From positions 62,001 to 126,000 of the forward strand of contig CALRNX020000003.1 in NCBI GenBank assembly GCA_943369665.1: a DNA stretch of 64,000 nucleotides, written 5' to 3'. A program made the translations under genes and the position numbers. This DNA comes from UKL13-3 sp943369665. Lineage in GTDB: Bacteria > Bacteroidota > Bacteroidia > UKL13-3. The first letter of the stretch is position 1; each line of letters starts with the position of its first letter. Below, piece by piece: positions 37,282-48,100 of the stretch. Under the pieces are notes generated by a model. The model saw nothing but the letters and a program-made list of their open reading frames with translations, made no database searches and was not told the origin of the DNA.

Positions 37282-40200
37282 ATGTCTGTTAAGACGATTA
37301 TAAGAATGTTCATTTTGTGGGTTTGCAATGCTGCAAGTTCACAGGCGCAGTTGATATGCGATTTTTCGGCCGATAAGGTTACCGGGTGTACTCCTTTGCT
37401 CGTTAGTTTTACAGATATTTCTTCAGGTAGTCCTGTAAGTTGGGAGTGGGATTTTGGAAATGGAAATACATCCACGTTAAGAAATCCTTCAGTTATTTAT
37501 CCAAACCCTGGAACGTATGAAGTGAAGCTTCTCGTAAAAGATGCAGCTAATGCTAATTCTGTAAAAGTTAAAACTGCATACATACAGGTGTTTTCTAAAC
37601 CCAGTGCTGATTTTACTGTCAATAAAACAAGTGCTTGTCCTCAAACACCCTTTTCTTTTACCGATGTTTCTGTAAAGGGTGCAGGTGTTATTAACCAATG
37701 GCAATGGGATTTTGGGGATGGCCTTGGAGCGAATGTTACTAATCCTGTTCATAGCTATACCACTTCTGGAATATATACCGCACGTCTTACAATTACCGAT
37801 AATAATGGATGCAGTAGTTTTAAAGAAATAGCAGTTCCGTTAACAGTATTTTCTGTTCCTGTAGCCAAAATTTCGGCAAGTAAAACAGTATCTTGTGTAA
37901 CACCTGCTGTTATCAATTTTAACAATCTTACAGTTGGTTCCAATACCTATTTGTGGGATTTGGGTGGTAATACATCCACGCAAACCAACGAAAGTAAGAC
38001 GTTTAATAACCCCGGAATATATAGTGTAAAATTGATTGCAACCAGTGCAAATGGGTGTAGTGACACTGATGAAGTAAATGTATCTGTAGGTAATAATAAA
38101 GCGGATTTTACATTAAGCAAAGCCATTACCTGTATTAACAATTCGGTTACCTTAATACCAGATACAAGCGCAAATATGCTTGGTTATACCTTTTTATATG
38201 GCGATGGAACTTCGTCAGATCAAACACAATCATCAATCCATAGTTATAGTACACCAGGTGTATACACTATTTCAATGATTTCAATTTTTGGAGACGGCTG
38301 TTCCGATACCGTAACGAAACAAATAACAGTTGATGAGATACCTGCTTTAACAATCAGCCGAACACCAGAGTATTCGTGTACGGCTCCGTTTAACGCAACG
38401 TTTACGAATCCTGTAGCAAATTCAACATCATTCTGGCAGTTTGGGGATGGACAAACATCCACCCAAAAAAATGTTATCCATACATATAATTCTAAAGGGC
38501 CTTTTTCTGTTTCGCTAACGGTGACTACAGCGGGTGGTTGCATGATTACCCAAACAGATACGATTGACTTTACTCCAAAGCTTGATGTAATTGCTTCGCA
38601 AAACATTTTTTGTGGAGCATCAAATGCTTTGGTAAGTTTTATGTATGCCCCTAAATATACCACTCCTGCAAATCCTGTTTCGCATTTGTGGACATTCGGG
38701 GATGGCAATACTTCTACGCTAAAAAATCCTTCACACACATTTACTACTGAGGGAACATTTATTGTAAAACTTGCCATTACATATGCAGGTGGATGCGTGA
38801 TTGAAGGTTGGGATACCATTAAAGTTTATACCTATCCTATTGCAAGGTTTACTACCAACTTAACGGATGTATGTGTGCGCACAAATGTGCAGTATATTAA
38901 CCTATGTCAAAACTGTGATAGTGCGATATGGGATTTTGGAGACAAGATTATTACTCCAGTAAAACTTCCTATGCCCACAGGTGTAAATATATCTCATGCT
39001 TACTGGAATAATCCCGAGGGCATTGTAAAACTTACAGATACGTTTGATGTTAAACTTACCGTATTTAACGGGCCTTGCCAAGCTGATACTATCTTGAAAA
39101 AATACATGCGTGTAAGAGCACCTCTTGCATATACAAAGCCTGTGACTTTATACTGTGATACACCAGCCAATGCTGTTTTTACAGATGTTTCTAAATACCA
39201 GAATCCGCGAGACTCCGTGACTCGTTTGTGGATGTTTAATGATCCATATTCAGAAACGGTGGGTGGTTTACCTTGTATTGTTAATGCTAAGAATGGTATC
39301 AATATCGGAAGAAATTGTAACCAATCTGTTGACTCAATTACTGCTCATACTTATAAACGATTTGGTACTTATAATGCTTATTTACGTACCTACAGTAAAA
39401 CAACAGGATGCACGGATTCATTTCAATTTCAGATTAAAGTTAGACCAAAGTATAATCTTAAATTTACTTCTTCACACGATACAGGATGTGCTCCATTAGC
39501 AATTACATTTAATGATACAACGAGAACATCCATGAAATGGAAGTGGACTTTTGGTGATCCTTCATATGCGCCTTCAGACACTGCCATTTCAAAAGATACC
39601 GCATGGAAATACAATCGACCTGGTAATTACAATGTTGTACTCAACGGCACTGATACAAGTGGTTGCGAACAAACGGCTACTAAACGAATTGTGGTTCGGG
39701 GTCCTGTTGCTAATTTTGGTGTTGTCGGAAAACTGTGTCCTCCTGACACCACCAATTTTTTAGACCTTACGGTTAAAACCAGTCGAATTCAGAAGTGGAA
39801 ATGGACCTTTGGTGACCCAGGAAGTGGAGCACAAAACGATACAAGTAATCTCACCAACACATCCCATAAATTTAGCAAGGTTGGAAACTTTGTGGTAAGC
39901 TTAACAGTAGTTGATAGCGAACAATGCGTCAATACAATAGCTAAACTTATTCCTTATGGCCCACCTAAACCCGATTTTTTATTAGATAAAAATATTATCT
40001 GTCAAAATATGGGAGTATCGTTTACCAACAATACGCTTGGTGTAAATACATACAAATGGTCTTTTGGAGATACAGGTACATCAACCGCCAAAAATCCTGT
40101 ACACATATATCCGGATACAGGCACATTCATGGTAAAGCTTATTGCGAAACGAGCGGATGGTTGTTCTGATTCTTTGAGTCATTTAACAGTAAGGGTGGTA

Positions 40201-42168
40201 AAGCCGCGTGTTGATTTTACCGCAGATAATACCAATGCTTTCTGTCCACCTTTTACCGTAAGGTTTAATGATTCTGTTACTACGGATATTGTTGAATGGA
40301 AATGGGATTTTGGCGATGGTAGTTATTCATCTGTAGCCAATCCGATAAAAACGTATAATAAGCCGGGTGTTTATACGGTGAAACTAGTGGCCAAAAGTGC
40401 AGGTGGTTGTGAAGATAGTATAACCAATATTGACTATATAAAAGTTGGAGGGCCTGTAGGCAGTTTTACTTTTAACCCACGTAATGGTTGTGTTCCGTTG
40501 GGTGCAGGATATAAAGCAGTAACTGTTGGTGCGGCCTCGCATACATGGGATTATGGGGATGGTAATGTGGTTACTACAATAACCGACACATCTTACCATG
40601 TTTATAACACTAGCGGAAGGTTTAAGCCTGTACTTATTTTGACTGATACAAATAATTGTGTGATACCCTATACATCACCCGATTCAATATTTTTACTTCC
40701 GGCTTCAGTTGCCGATTTTGAAGCCAATGATACAACAATTTGTATAGGTGGAAGTGTTGTTTTTGTTGATAAGAGCAAAACGCCACCTGGCGTAAATATT
40801 GTTTCAAGATTATGGATGTTTGGAGATCTTTTAACGGCAACAACAACACCTGTTGCTCATATTTATACTACCTCAGGAACGTTTGATGTATCGCTTGCCA
40901 TTACCGATAATCGGGGATGCAAAGATACTCTTGTAAAACCAGCATACATTCAATCCACACTTCAGCCCACAGTAACAATATCCAAGGATACAACTATTTG
41001 TGCAGGAGGTCGCACACAGTTAACCGCAAGTGGAGGAGTTGTTTATCGTTGGACTCCTACTGCAGGTTTATCGGACGCCACTATTGCTAATCCAATGGCA
41101 ACACCATTATCTACTACCCGTTATCAAGTAGCTGCTAAAGGTGCAGGAAATTGTGATACAGCTTATGCTTTTGTGACAGTAACCATAAATGAATTGCCAA
41201 CCGTAAATGCAGGTAATGATGCTTTTTTATGTAAAGGTGATTCCATTAAACTGAACGCAGTGAGCAATGAAAGTACATATGCATGGTATCCTGCAATAGG
41301 GTTATCTGATACATCAATTGCCAATCCTTATGCAAGTATTCAAAATGATATGACGTATTATGTTAGGGTTACGGATGCTAATTTATGCGTGAATACAGAT
41401 AGTGTTTTGCTTGAAATGATAGAGCCTCCTGTAGCTGATATTACCGGGCCACAAAAAGTTTGTTACGGGGCTGTAATAAAACTTAGCACAATTGCAGCCG
41501 ATCAATACAAGTGGAGCTCTGGTGAAACATCACAAGCAATTATTGCAACCATAAAAAAGGATACATCATACTGGGTTATTCCATTTACAAAAGGATGTAA
41601 GGGAATACCCGATACTATTGCTATTGAAATATCAGGAGATGTAATCGAAGCGGGTTTTATGGCCTCTTCTGATACATTGTTTTCTAATAAACCTATTTTA
41701 TTTTCAAATACCTCAATAGGAGCAGTGAGCTATTTATGGGATTTTATGTATGGCGAAACTCTGGTAGGCAAAACATCAATTGAAAGCAATCCCACTTTTG
41801 AATACAAACATAATGGCACTTACACTGTACGACTTATTGCTACAAGTGATATCGGTTGTAGAGATACCTTGTACAAAGAACTCACCATCATTAACAATGA
41901 TATATTTATACCTACAGCCTTTACACCCAATGGCGACAACCTAAATGAAATATTCAATTTCGTTGCATCTGATAGTCTGGAGAGTTTTGTGTTCAGCATT
42001 TTTACACGTTGGGGGCAGCGGATATTTACAACCAATATAAAAGAGCAAGGATGGGATGGAACTTGTGAAGGACTCCCTGTGCAGCAAGAAGTATATGTGT
42101 ATTTATTTGAGGGACAAGTAAACAAAAGAAATATCGTGCTCTCAGGAACGGTAACCTTATTAAGATAA
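37282..42168 (+). CDS. SprB-like adhesin: 15 PKD-type domains and T9SS type B C-terminal domain (1628 aa)
   Basis: Third gene, 13 bp after the second. A short signal peptide (MSVKTIIRMFILWVCNAASSQ) is followed by about fourteen PKD domains, recognised by W.FGDG-type cores such as WEWDFGNGNTST, WQFGDGQTST and WKWDFGDGSYSS, then three Ig-like modules, one more PKD domain and a CHU_C domain (FIPTAFTPNGDNLNEIFNF, SIFTRWGQR). Type B cargo proteins such as SprB of Flavobacterium need a partner SprF for export, and a PorP/SprF gene lies two genes downstream, so this is probably its matching substrate. Role in surface adhesion or gliding is inferred. Confidence 0.9.
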   Translation: MSVKTIIRMFILWVCNAASSQAQLICDFSADKVTGCTPLLVSFTDISSGSPVSWEWDFGNGNTSTLRNPSVIYPNPGTYEVKLLVKDAANANSVKVKTAYIQVFSKPSADFTVNKTSACPQTPFSFTDVSVKGAGVINQWQWDFGDGLGANVTNPVHSYTTSGIYTARLTITDNNGCSSFKEIAVPLTVFSVPVAKISASKTVSCVTPAVINFNNLTVGSNTYLWDLGGNTSTQTNESKTFNNPGIYSVKLIATSANGCSDTDEVNVSVGNNKADFTLSKAITCINNSVTLIPDTSANMLGYTFLYGDGTSSDQTQSSIHSYSTPGVYTISMISIFGDGCSDTVTKQITVDEIPALTISRTPEYSCTAPFNATFTNPVANSTSFWQFGDGQTSTQKNVIHTYNSKGPFSVSLTVTTAGGCMITQTDTIDFTPKLDVIASQNIFCGASNALVSFMYAPKYTTPANPVSHLWTFGDGNTSTLKNPSHTFTTEGTFIVKLAITYAGGCVIEGWDTIKVYTYPIARFTTNLTDVCVRTNVQYINLCQNCDSAIWDFGDKIITPVKLPMPTGVNISHAYWNNPEGIVKLTDTFDVKLTVFNGPCQADTILKKYMRVRAPLAYTKPVTLYCDTPANAVFTDVSKYQNPRDSVTRLWMFNDPYSETVGGLPCIVNAKNGINIGRNCNQSVDSITAHTYKRFGTYNAYLRTYSKTTGCTDSFQFQIKVRPKYNLKFTSSHDTGCAPLAITFNDTTRTSMKWKWTFGDPSYAPSDTAISKDTAWKYNRPGNYNVVLNGTDTSGCEQTATKRIVVRGPVANFGVVGKLCPPDTTNFLDLTVKTSRIQKWKWTFGDPGSGAQNDTSNLTNTSHKFSKVGNFVVSLTVVDSEQCVNTIAKLIPYGPPKPDFLLDKNIICQNMGVSFTNNTLGVNTYKWSFGDTGTSTAKNPVHIYPDTGTFMVKLIAKRADGCSDSLSHLTVRVVKPRVDFTADNTNAFCPPFTVRFNDSVTTDIVEWKWDFGDGSYSSVANPIKTYNKPGVYTVKLVAKSAGGCEDSITNIDYIKVGGPVGSFTFNPRNGCVPLGAGYKAVTVGAASHTWDYGDGNVVTTITDTSYHVYNTSGRFKPVLILTDTNNCVIPYTSPDSIFLLPASVADFEANDTTICIGGSVVFVDKSKTPPGVNIVSRLWMFGDLLTATTTPVAHIYTTSGTFDVSLAITDNRGCKDTLVKPAYIQSTLQPTVTISKDTTICAGGRTQLTASGGVVYRWTPTAGLSDATIANPMATPLSTTRYQVAAKGAGNCDTAYAFVTVTINELPTVNAGNDAFLCKGDSIKLNAVSNESTYAWYPAIGLSDTSIANPYASIQNDMTYYVRVTDANLCVNTDSVLLEMIEPPVADITGPQKVCYGAVIKLSTIAADQYKWSSGETSQAIIATIKKDTSYWVIPFTKGCKGIPDTIAIEISGDVIEAGFMASSDTLFSNKPILFSNTSIGAVSYLWDFMYGETLVGKTSIESNPTFEYKHNGTYTVRLIATSDIGCRDTLYKELTIINNDIFIPTAFTPNGDNLNEIFNFVASDSLESFVFSIFTRWGQRIFTTNIKEQGWDGTCEGLPVQQEVYVYLFEGQVNKRNIVLSGTVTLLR

Positions 42169-42194
42169 CAAACTAAAAAGAGATTAGGATCGAA

Positions 42195-44156
42195 ATGAAA
42201 TCAACACAACAACAGATAGGAATAGTGATAGGGCTGCTTTGCACCGTTTTTGTATTTACGCAATGTAAAACAAAAGCAAACATGCAAACGGCCGAAACCG
42301 CATTTAATAATAAAGAATATAGCACGGCATTGAAGTTATATAAAACAATATATAGTACTCCACCAAGTGATGAAACCAAGTTGGAAGCATCTGTAAAAAT
42401 AGCTGATACCTATATGCTGCTAGATGATGCAAAAAACGCAGAGATTTGGTATAAAAGGGTGCAGGCTAATGATTCAAAAAACGCAGAGACGCGTTTGGCA
42501 TTAGCACGTGTTTACGCGGCTAACGAAAAATACAATGAAGCCTTAACGGAGTACGAATGGTATAAAAAAAATGCATCAACATCTCCTCAGATAGAAAAAG
42601 AAATGGAAGGGTGTGTAAATGCCCTTAAATGGAAAAAACAAAAAACCAGATATATAGTAATAAACGAAAAAGCACTTAATACCGAGTTTGCTGAGTACGC
42701 GCCTTCGTATGGAAAAAAGGGGGTACTCTATTTTACGTCCGACAGGTTAGGTGTGTTGAACAGCGATGTTTATGAATACACAGGCAAAATGTACTCAGAT
42801 ATTTATAGCATAACATACAGGCGCAGCACAAAAAATCCTACTGAAGTTAAGTATGACAAAATAGCTCCGTTGGAAGGTATTAATACCAAATACAATGATG
42901 GTGTAAGTACTTACGATGCGAAACAAAACATGATGATTTATACCATTTGCAATGATAAAAATGGTAAAGGAATGAAATGTAAACTCTACAGTTCCTTTTT
43001 TGATGGTAAACAATGGAATGAATCGGTGGTGCTTCCTTTTTCCATTGATTCATTTAACTGTGGTCAACCAGCTTTAAGTAAAGATGGCGGAACGCTTTAT
43101 TTTTCATCGGATATGCCGGGAGGATTGGGAGGAAAAGACATCTACAAGGTGAGCTTTAATAAAAAAAGCAAGACATGGGGTGAACCGGAAAATTTAGGAG
43201 AAATTATTAATACAGAAATGAATGAAGTATTTCCTTTCATTCATTCAAATGGGACCTTGTATTTTTCATCAGACGGGTACATAGGAATGGGACGTTTAGA
43301 TTTGTTTTACAGCAAACCTAATAATGCAAATTGGACTATTCCTATTAATATGAAAAGCCCGCTCAATTCTGGTGGAGATGATTTTGCAATGGTGTTGGAT
43401 GAAAGTACAGAGAATGGTTATTTCTCCTCTAATCGTGAGGGTGGAAAGGGAAAGGATGATATCTATCGTTTCTACATGACACCTCTAATGTTTAATATGA
43501 GTGGTATCGTAAAAGATAAAGAAACAAACACGCCTATTGCTAATAGTTCGATAACTATTTTTAGTAGTAAAGATTCAACAACTGTAACAATTACAACAGA
43601 TGATAAAGGTTTTTATAAAACGACTCTTGTTTCCAATTCTGATTACCGCATGGTGGCTTCCAAACCTCAAGACTATTATCTTGATAGCAAAGAGGCGCAA
43701 ATAAGCACTAAAGGATTTGAAGCTTCAGAAGATTTTGAAAAAGATTTTTTCCTTGAACCATTAAAAATTGAGGATGAGTTTACATTGGAAGGAATTTATT
43801 ATGATTTGGATAAATCGGATTTAAGACCCGCATCAAAGAATATACTTGATACGCTTGTTTTATTGCTAAACAAATACCCGAAAATAAAAATTGAGATTGG
43901 TTCTCATACCGACTGTCGTTCTGATTCTACATACAATAAACAACTCTCTCTTCGCAGGGCACAATCGGTAGTTGATTACTTAATTGAAAAACAAATTAAA
44001 CCCGTTAGGCTAGAGGCAATGGGTTATGGAGAATCCCGACTCGTAAATGATTGTGGTTGTGAAGGCTTATTGGTAAGTACATGCTCGGAAGAAGAGCATC
44101 AAAAAAATAGACGTACCACCGTTAGAATTCTTTCAAAAGATTACCTGAAAAAATAA
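42195..44156 (+). CDS. PorE-like OmpA-family lipoprotein (TPR, WD40-like, CRD, OmpA)
   Basis: A 653-residue lipoprotein with lipobox Cys24 (VFTQCK). Order: TPR repeats (about 30-150), PD40/WD40-like propeller (about 165-420, with LYFSSDMPGGLGGKDIY and GYFSSNREGGKGKDDIY), a carboxypeptidase regulatory-like domain (about 435-510, FNMSGIVKDKETNTPI) and an OmpA peptidoglycan-binding domain (IYYDLDKSDLRPAS, IGSHTDCR, LSLRRAQSVVDYL). This is the domain order of Porphyromonas PorE, a periplasmic T9SS component that connects the machinery to peptidoglycan. One base separates it from the PorP-like gene, so they are translated together and likely form a cargo-dedicated module. Confidence 0.9.
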   Translation: MKSTQQQIGIVIGLLCTVFVFTQCKTKANMQTAETAFNNKEYSTALKLYKTIYSTPPSDETKLEASVKIADTYMLLDDAKNAEIWYKRVQANDSKNAETRLALARVYAANEKYNEALTEYEWYKKNASTSPQIEKEMEGCVNALKWKKQKTRYIVINEKALNTEFAEYAPSYGKKGVLYFTSDRLGVLNSDVYEYTGKMYSDIYSITYRRSTKNPTEVKYDKIAPLEGINTKYNDGVSTYDAKQNMMIYTICNDKNGKGMKCKLYSSFFDGKQWNESVVLPFSIDSFNCGQPALSKDGGTLYFSSDMPGGLGGKDIYKVSFNKKSKTWGEPENLGEIINTEMNEVFPFIHSNGTLYFSSDGYIGMGRLDLFYSKPNNANWTIPINMKSPLNSGGDDFAMVLDESTENGYFSSNREGGKGKDDIYRFYMTPLMFNMSGIVKDKETNTPIANSSITIFSSKDSTTVTITTDDKGFYKTTLVSNSDYRMVASKPQDYYLDSKEAQISTKGFEASEDFEKDFFLEPLKIEDEFTLEGIYYDLDKSDLRPASKNILDTLVLLLNKYPKIKIEIGSHTDCRSDSTYNKQLSLRRAQSVVDYLIEKQIKPVRLEAMGYGESRLVNDCGCEGLLVSTCSEEEHQKNRRTTVRILSKDYLKK

Positions 44157-44157
44157 T

Positions 44158-45144
44158 ATGAAACGCAAAAAATATACGATTAAACAAAACACGAATAGGG
44201 TAACCTCTCTAATAATTGCATTGTTATTTACAGGGTTAAGTGCCAGTGCACAACAGGCTCCTTATTATACAAACTTTATGTTTAACAAACTGCCTTACAA
44301 TGCTGGTTATGCTGGTAGCAATAATGCTATATGTGCCACTATATTACTACATCAGCAGTGGCAAGGTTATTCTGCAAGTGGTGCCCCTGCTACTCAGTTT
44401 GCAAACATACACGCCCCATTTGCCAAAAAGCATGGAATAGGTTTGGGTGTTGTTAGTGATAACCTAGGTTACGAAAAAACACTTACAGCACAACTGTATT
44501 ATAACTACAAATTTACCATTGGTACCAACGGAGTATTAGGTGTTGGTCCAAGTTTAGGTATGGTACAAAAAAACATTGATGGAAGTAAACTGATAGCCGA
44601 AACATCTAACGACCCAAACGTACCCGTTTCAAGCACTTCATCCATACAACCAGATCTTGGTTTTGGAGCGTATTATACGAATACACAATTCAATAATTTA
44701 TTTGCGGGTATTTCGGCCAATAATGTGAATGAAAGTACAATGAGTTATGATGCTCCGGGAGGGTTAATTAACTATAAACTGCAACGACACTATTACATGA
44801 TGGCTGGGTTTACCTACGATATTAATCAAGTATTGGCCTTAACACCATCATTACTTTATAAAACAGATTTAAATAAAGGGCAAATAGATGTGAATGCCGA
44901 CTTGTTATATAATAATAAAATACGGGGAGGGATTACTTACAGAAGTTTTGATGCAATTTCTATACTCGTTGGATATAAAATAAGCGACAATTTTCATATT
45001 GGATACTCATACGATATCACTACCTCAAAACTTCAAACAGTGAGTAATGGTACACATGAAATAGTGGTTAATTATTGTTTTAGAATAAACCCAAAAACCA
45101 AGGTGGAAAAAAGAGGGATGAGATTAACACCACGTTACATGTAA
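44158..45144 (+). CDS. PorP/SprF-family T9SS outer-membrane protein
   Basis: A 328-residue beta-barrel protein with a signal peptide ending SASAQ, then PYYTNFMFNKLPYNAGYAGS, QQWQGYSASGAPATQFANIHAP and a barrel ending in an aromatic-rich strand, the standard PorP/SprF pattern. SprF homologs serve export or surface attachment of type B T9SS cargo. Its place one base after the PorE-like gene and downstream of the 15-PKD type B protein supports a cargo-specific cassette. Confidence 0.92.
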   Translation: MKRKKYTIKQNTNRVTSLIIALLFTGLSASAQQAPYYTNFMFNKLPYNAGYAGSNNAICATILLHQQWQGYSASGAPATQFANIHAPFAKKHGIGLGVVSDNLGYEKTLTAQLYYNYKFTIGTNGVLGVGPSLGMVQKNIDGSKLIAETSNDPNVPVSSTSSIQPDLGFGAYYTNTQFNNLFAGISANNVNESTMSYDAPGGLINYKLQRHYYMMAGFTYDINQVLALTPSLLYKTDLNKGQIDVNADLLYNNKIRGGITYRSFDAISILVGYKISDNFHIGYSYDITTSKLQTVSNGTHEIVVNYCFRINPKTKVEKRGMRLTPRYM

Positions 45145-45174
45145 TTAAAACAATAGAACGCTTAATAAAAAATT

Positions 45175-48100
45175 ATGAAAAATAAAAAATCAACTGTCAT
45201 GCAGCGATCGTTTTTTCTGTTGCTTTTGTTTCTTAGCTGTTCTCAGCTATGGGCCCAAACACCATTTAGTGGTTCCTTCAGTGGTTTTGGCCCGGGAGCA
45301 TCTACCGCACCAACAGTTACGAATCTAACCATTACTCCGTTTTCGTTAAACGGTGTGTCTACTAACGCAGGTGGTGGGCGTTATAATACAACAGGGTGGG
45401 ATGCGAACGGAACTTCCGAAAATGCAGGTAAATACATATATTTTACCATTACTCCTGCTGCAGGTTATACTGCAACTATTAGTAGTGTAGTGCTTACTAC
45501 TATTCAATCAAGTGGTACAGGGCCCAAATTTTTGCAACTAAAATATGTATTGAGTGGAGGTACTGCAACAAATATTGGTGGTCCTTTTTCTTTTTCTGCA
45601 ACCGGTAGTGGCGTTTCGGGACCAACAGTTTCTCCTGCAGTAACGATTCCAGATGGAGGAAATTTGCAAATTCGTATTCATGCGTATGGTGGAACAGGAA
45701 CGGGTGGAACATTCAGTATTAATGCAGCATCAATAAGCGGAACAGTGGAAACTGCCGGCCCTGCAAAGCCTACTATTATAAATCCGGTAGCTACTAATAT
45801 AACCCACAATGAAGCTCGAATAGGTGCCACAGTAAGCAATACAGGTGGAGCACCTGTAACATCGCGTGGTATTGTTTGGGGTACAACTACAGATCCTGCT
45901 ATTGGCGGAAGTGGCGTTACCCAAATTGTGGTGAGTGGAACAGCAGGTGCGTTCGATTCTCTTGTAACAGGATTGCCTGAAGGAACACTTATTTACTACC
46001 GTGGTTTTGCTACTAATTCGAGTGGAACTGTTTACACCGTAAACAGTTCTTTTTATACTTTGTCTGCACAACCTGATGCTGTAACTGATTTAACAGCAAC
46101 AGCTATATCCAACCATGATATTCGTTTAAACTGGACTCCTTCACCTAACGCGCATGGATACATTGTATTGCAAAAATTGTATGTAGCACCTACTTCGTTT
46201 CCGGTTGACCGAACACGATATAAAGAATCGGATATCATTGATGAAGCAGAAGTAATTGATACCATACTCAATCCGAATATAAATACCGGTCTTTATTCAA
46301 ATTTAATAAGTGGAACGGTTTATCAATATGCCGTTGTGCCATACCGTTATAATGGAACTGCTGTACAAACATATAACTACAACACTGATGTGGTTGTTCC
46401 AATTGCATTTGATACAACATGGGGTGTGGGGCCTTCTGCATTATCGGATATTGTTGGCATACCTCAATCGGAAGCGCAAACAATATCTTCAATTGTAACA
46501 GGACCTTTAACAACTACCAATACTGGAGTAAAGGTGTGGCAGTTTTCCCTTCGGGATGGAGGTGCTGCGTTATCAGATGCTGATGCAATGCCAACAATAG
46601 TTTCTAAAATGGTAGTGGTTAAAAGCCCCAATAACAAAGTGGCAAACTGGCAAAATGTACTGGCCTATGCTGCACTTTATGATGATACCACAGGGGTTAA
46701 ATTTGCTGATGGTGTTATCTATAAAGATTCTTTAGTGTTTAATGCGATTAATTGGGTGGCAAACGATAATACACAGAAAACATTAACACTTCGAGTATCA
46801 TTAAAAACCACAGGTATTATTGATGGTGATTCGTTCAGCTTTGCAGTAAAAAAGGCAAATATAATAAACTCCCCACTTAATATAAGTTCGCAGATTCCAA
46901 GTCTTAATATACAAACAGATTCCCTCAAAAATGTGGTTGATGTGGCAGCAACTAAAATACTTATCACACAACAACCACCTGCTTCAACACCTATTAATAC
47001 AATATTGCCTTCGATTAAAGCTTTACTGGTTGATAGCAATGGTAATATAGACTTAAGTAATGTAGCTCCTTATACCATTACATCAAATACTTTACTACAA
47101 TATTCACGAATAAAAAGACCATCCTTAGGGGAGCTTGTTTTCGATTCGGTATCGTTTGCAAGTTTGGCCTCAGGTACAAGATTAAAAATTGCTGGAGGAG
47201 GATTGGATACCGCTTATACAAATCCTATAAGTGTATTTGCTTCTTCGCAATCATTCATTAAAGCAAGTTCCGATTTTATGTATACTGACAGTATCGTATA
47301 TACAAATTATCAATCAGCTGTTATCACACAATCAAACTCTGTGGCTGTAGCAGGTTTCTCTTTGGTTGATGGAGGCATTTCGGCAAATGATGGAGACAAT
47401 TTTGGAACAACTTTAACATCACTAAGATTCAGTGTTAACGGTTCAGCATATATACGTTCGGTGGCATTATACCAAGGTTCTATAAAATTAGCTGAACAGG
47501 CAGTAACATCATCAGATGTATTGTTTGATAATATTATCGTTATCGCTAATGATAATGATAGTGTTTCGCTCACACTAAGAGCCACATTTAACAGTCGCTA
47601 TGTAAACGGTCAACGTATTATGTTCACAATAGTTGGAGCTGTTGCCGATACATCTTCGGGTTCTGTTTTTGCATTGTCCAATGCTGGAGGAGCAAGAAGT
47701 GTGAATACAGGTGCTGGTAATATATTAAAGTATCAACCTGTTTTTGTTACAGCTCCTCAAGTAAGCGATACAAAAATTTGTGCAGGGAGTAATACTGTTT
47801 TAACATCAACAAAGGCTATTGGCACAACATTGCATTGGTATTCAAATTTGAATAATTCGACTCCTATCTATTCTGGCGATTCACTAATACTAAATGCAGT
47901 TGACGAATCTACTTCATATTTTGTTGCAGCGGATTCTGCAGGTTGGTTAAGTAGTAAAGTAAAAATAGAAGTAATGGTTGTTAAAATTCCAGCTCCAATA
48001 GTTACACCATTGGTAGTGTGCAGAGGCAGTAATGCAGTTGTTATGGCAAATTCTGTTCATACGATTAACTGGTATAGTAGTTTTATGAATCCCAATTCAA

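Noticed and set aside
38244..38819. 191-codon minus-strand open frame
   Set aside because: Lies wholly opposite the PKD adhesin gene; the length reflects codon bias of the repeat-rich coding strand, and the translation has no family features.
37282..42168. Repeated DNA in the adhesin genes considered as CRISPR or tandem-repeat array
   Set aside because: Repeats are at protein-domain level (80-90 residues) with divergent DNA; no short direct repeats with unique spacers and no cas genes.
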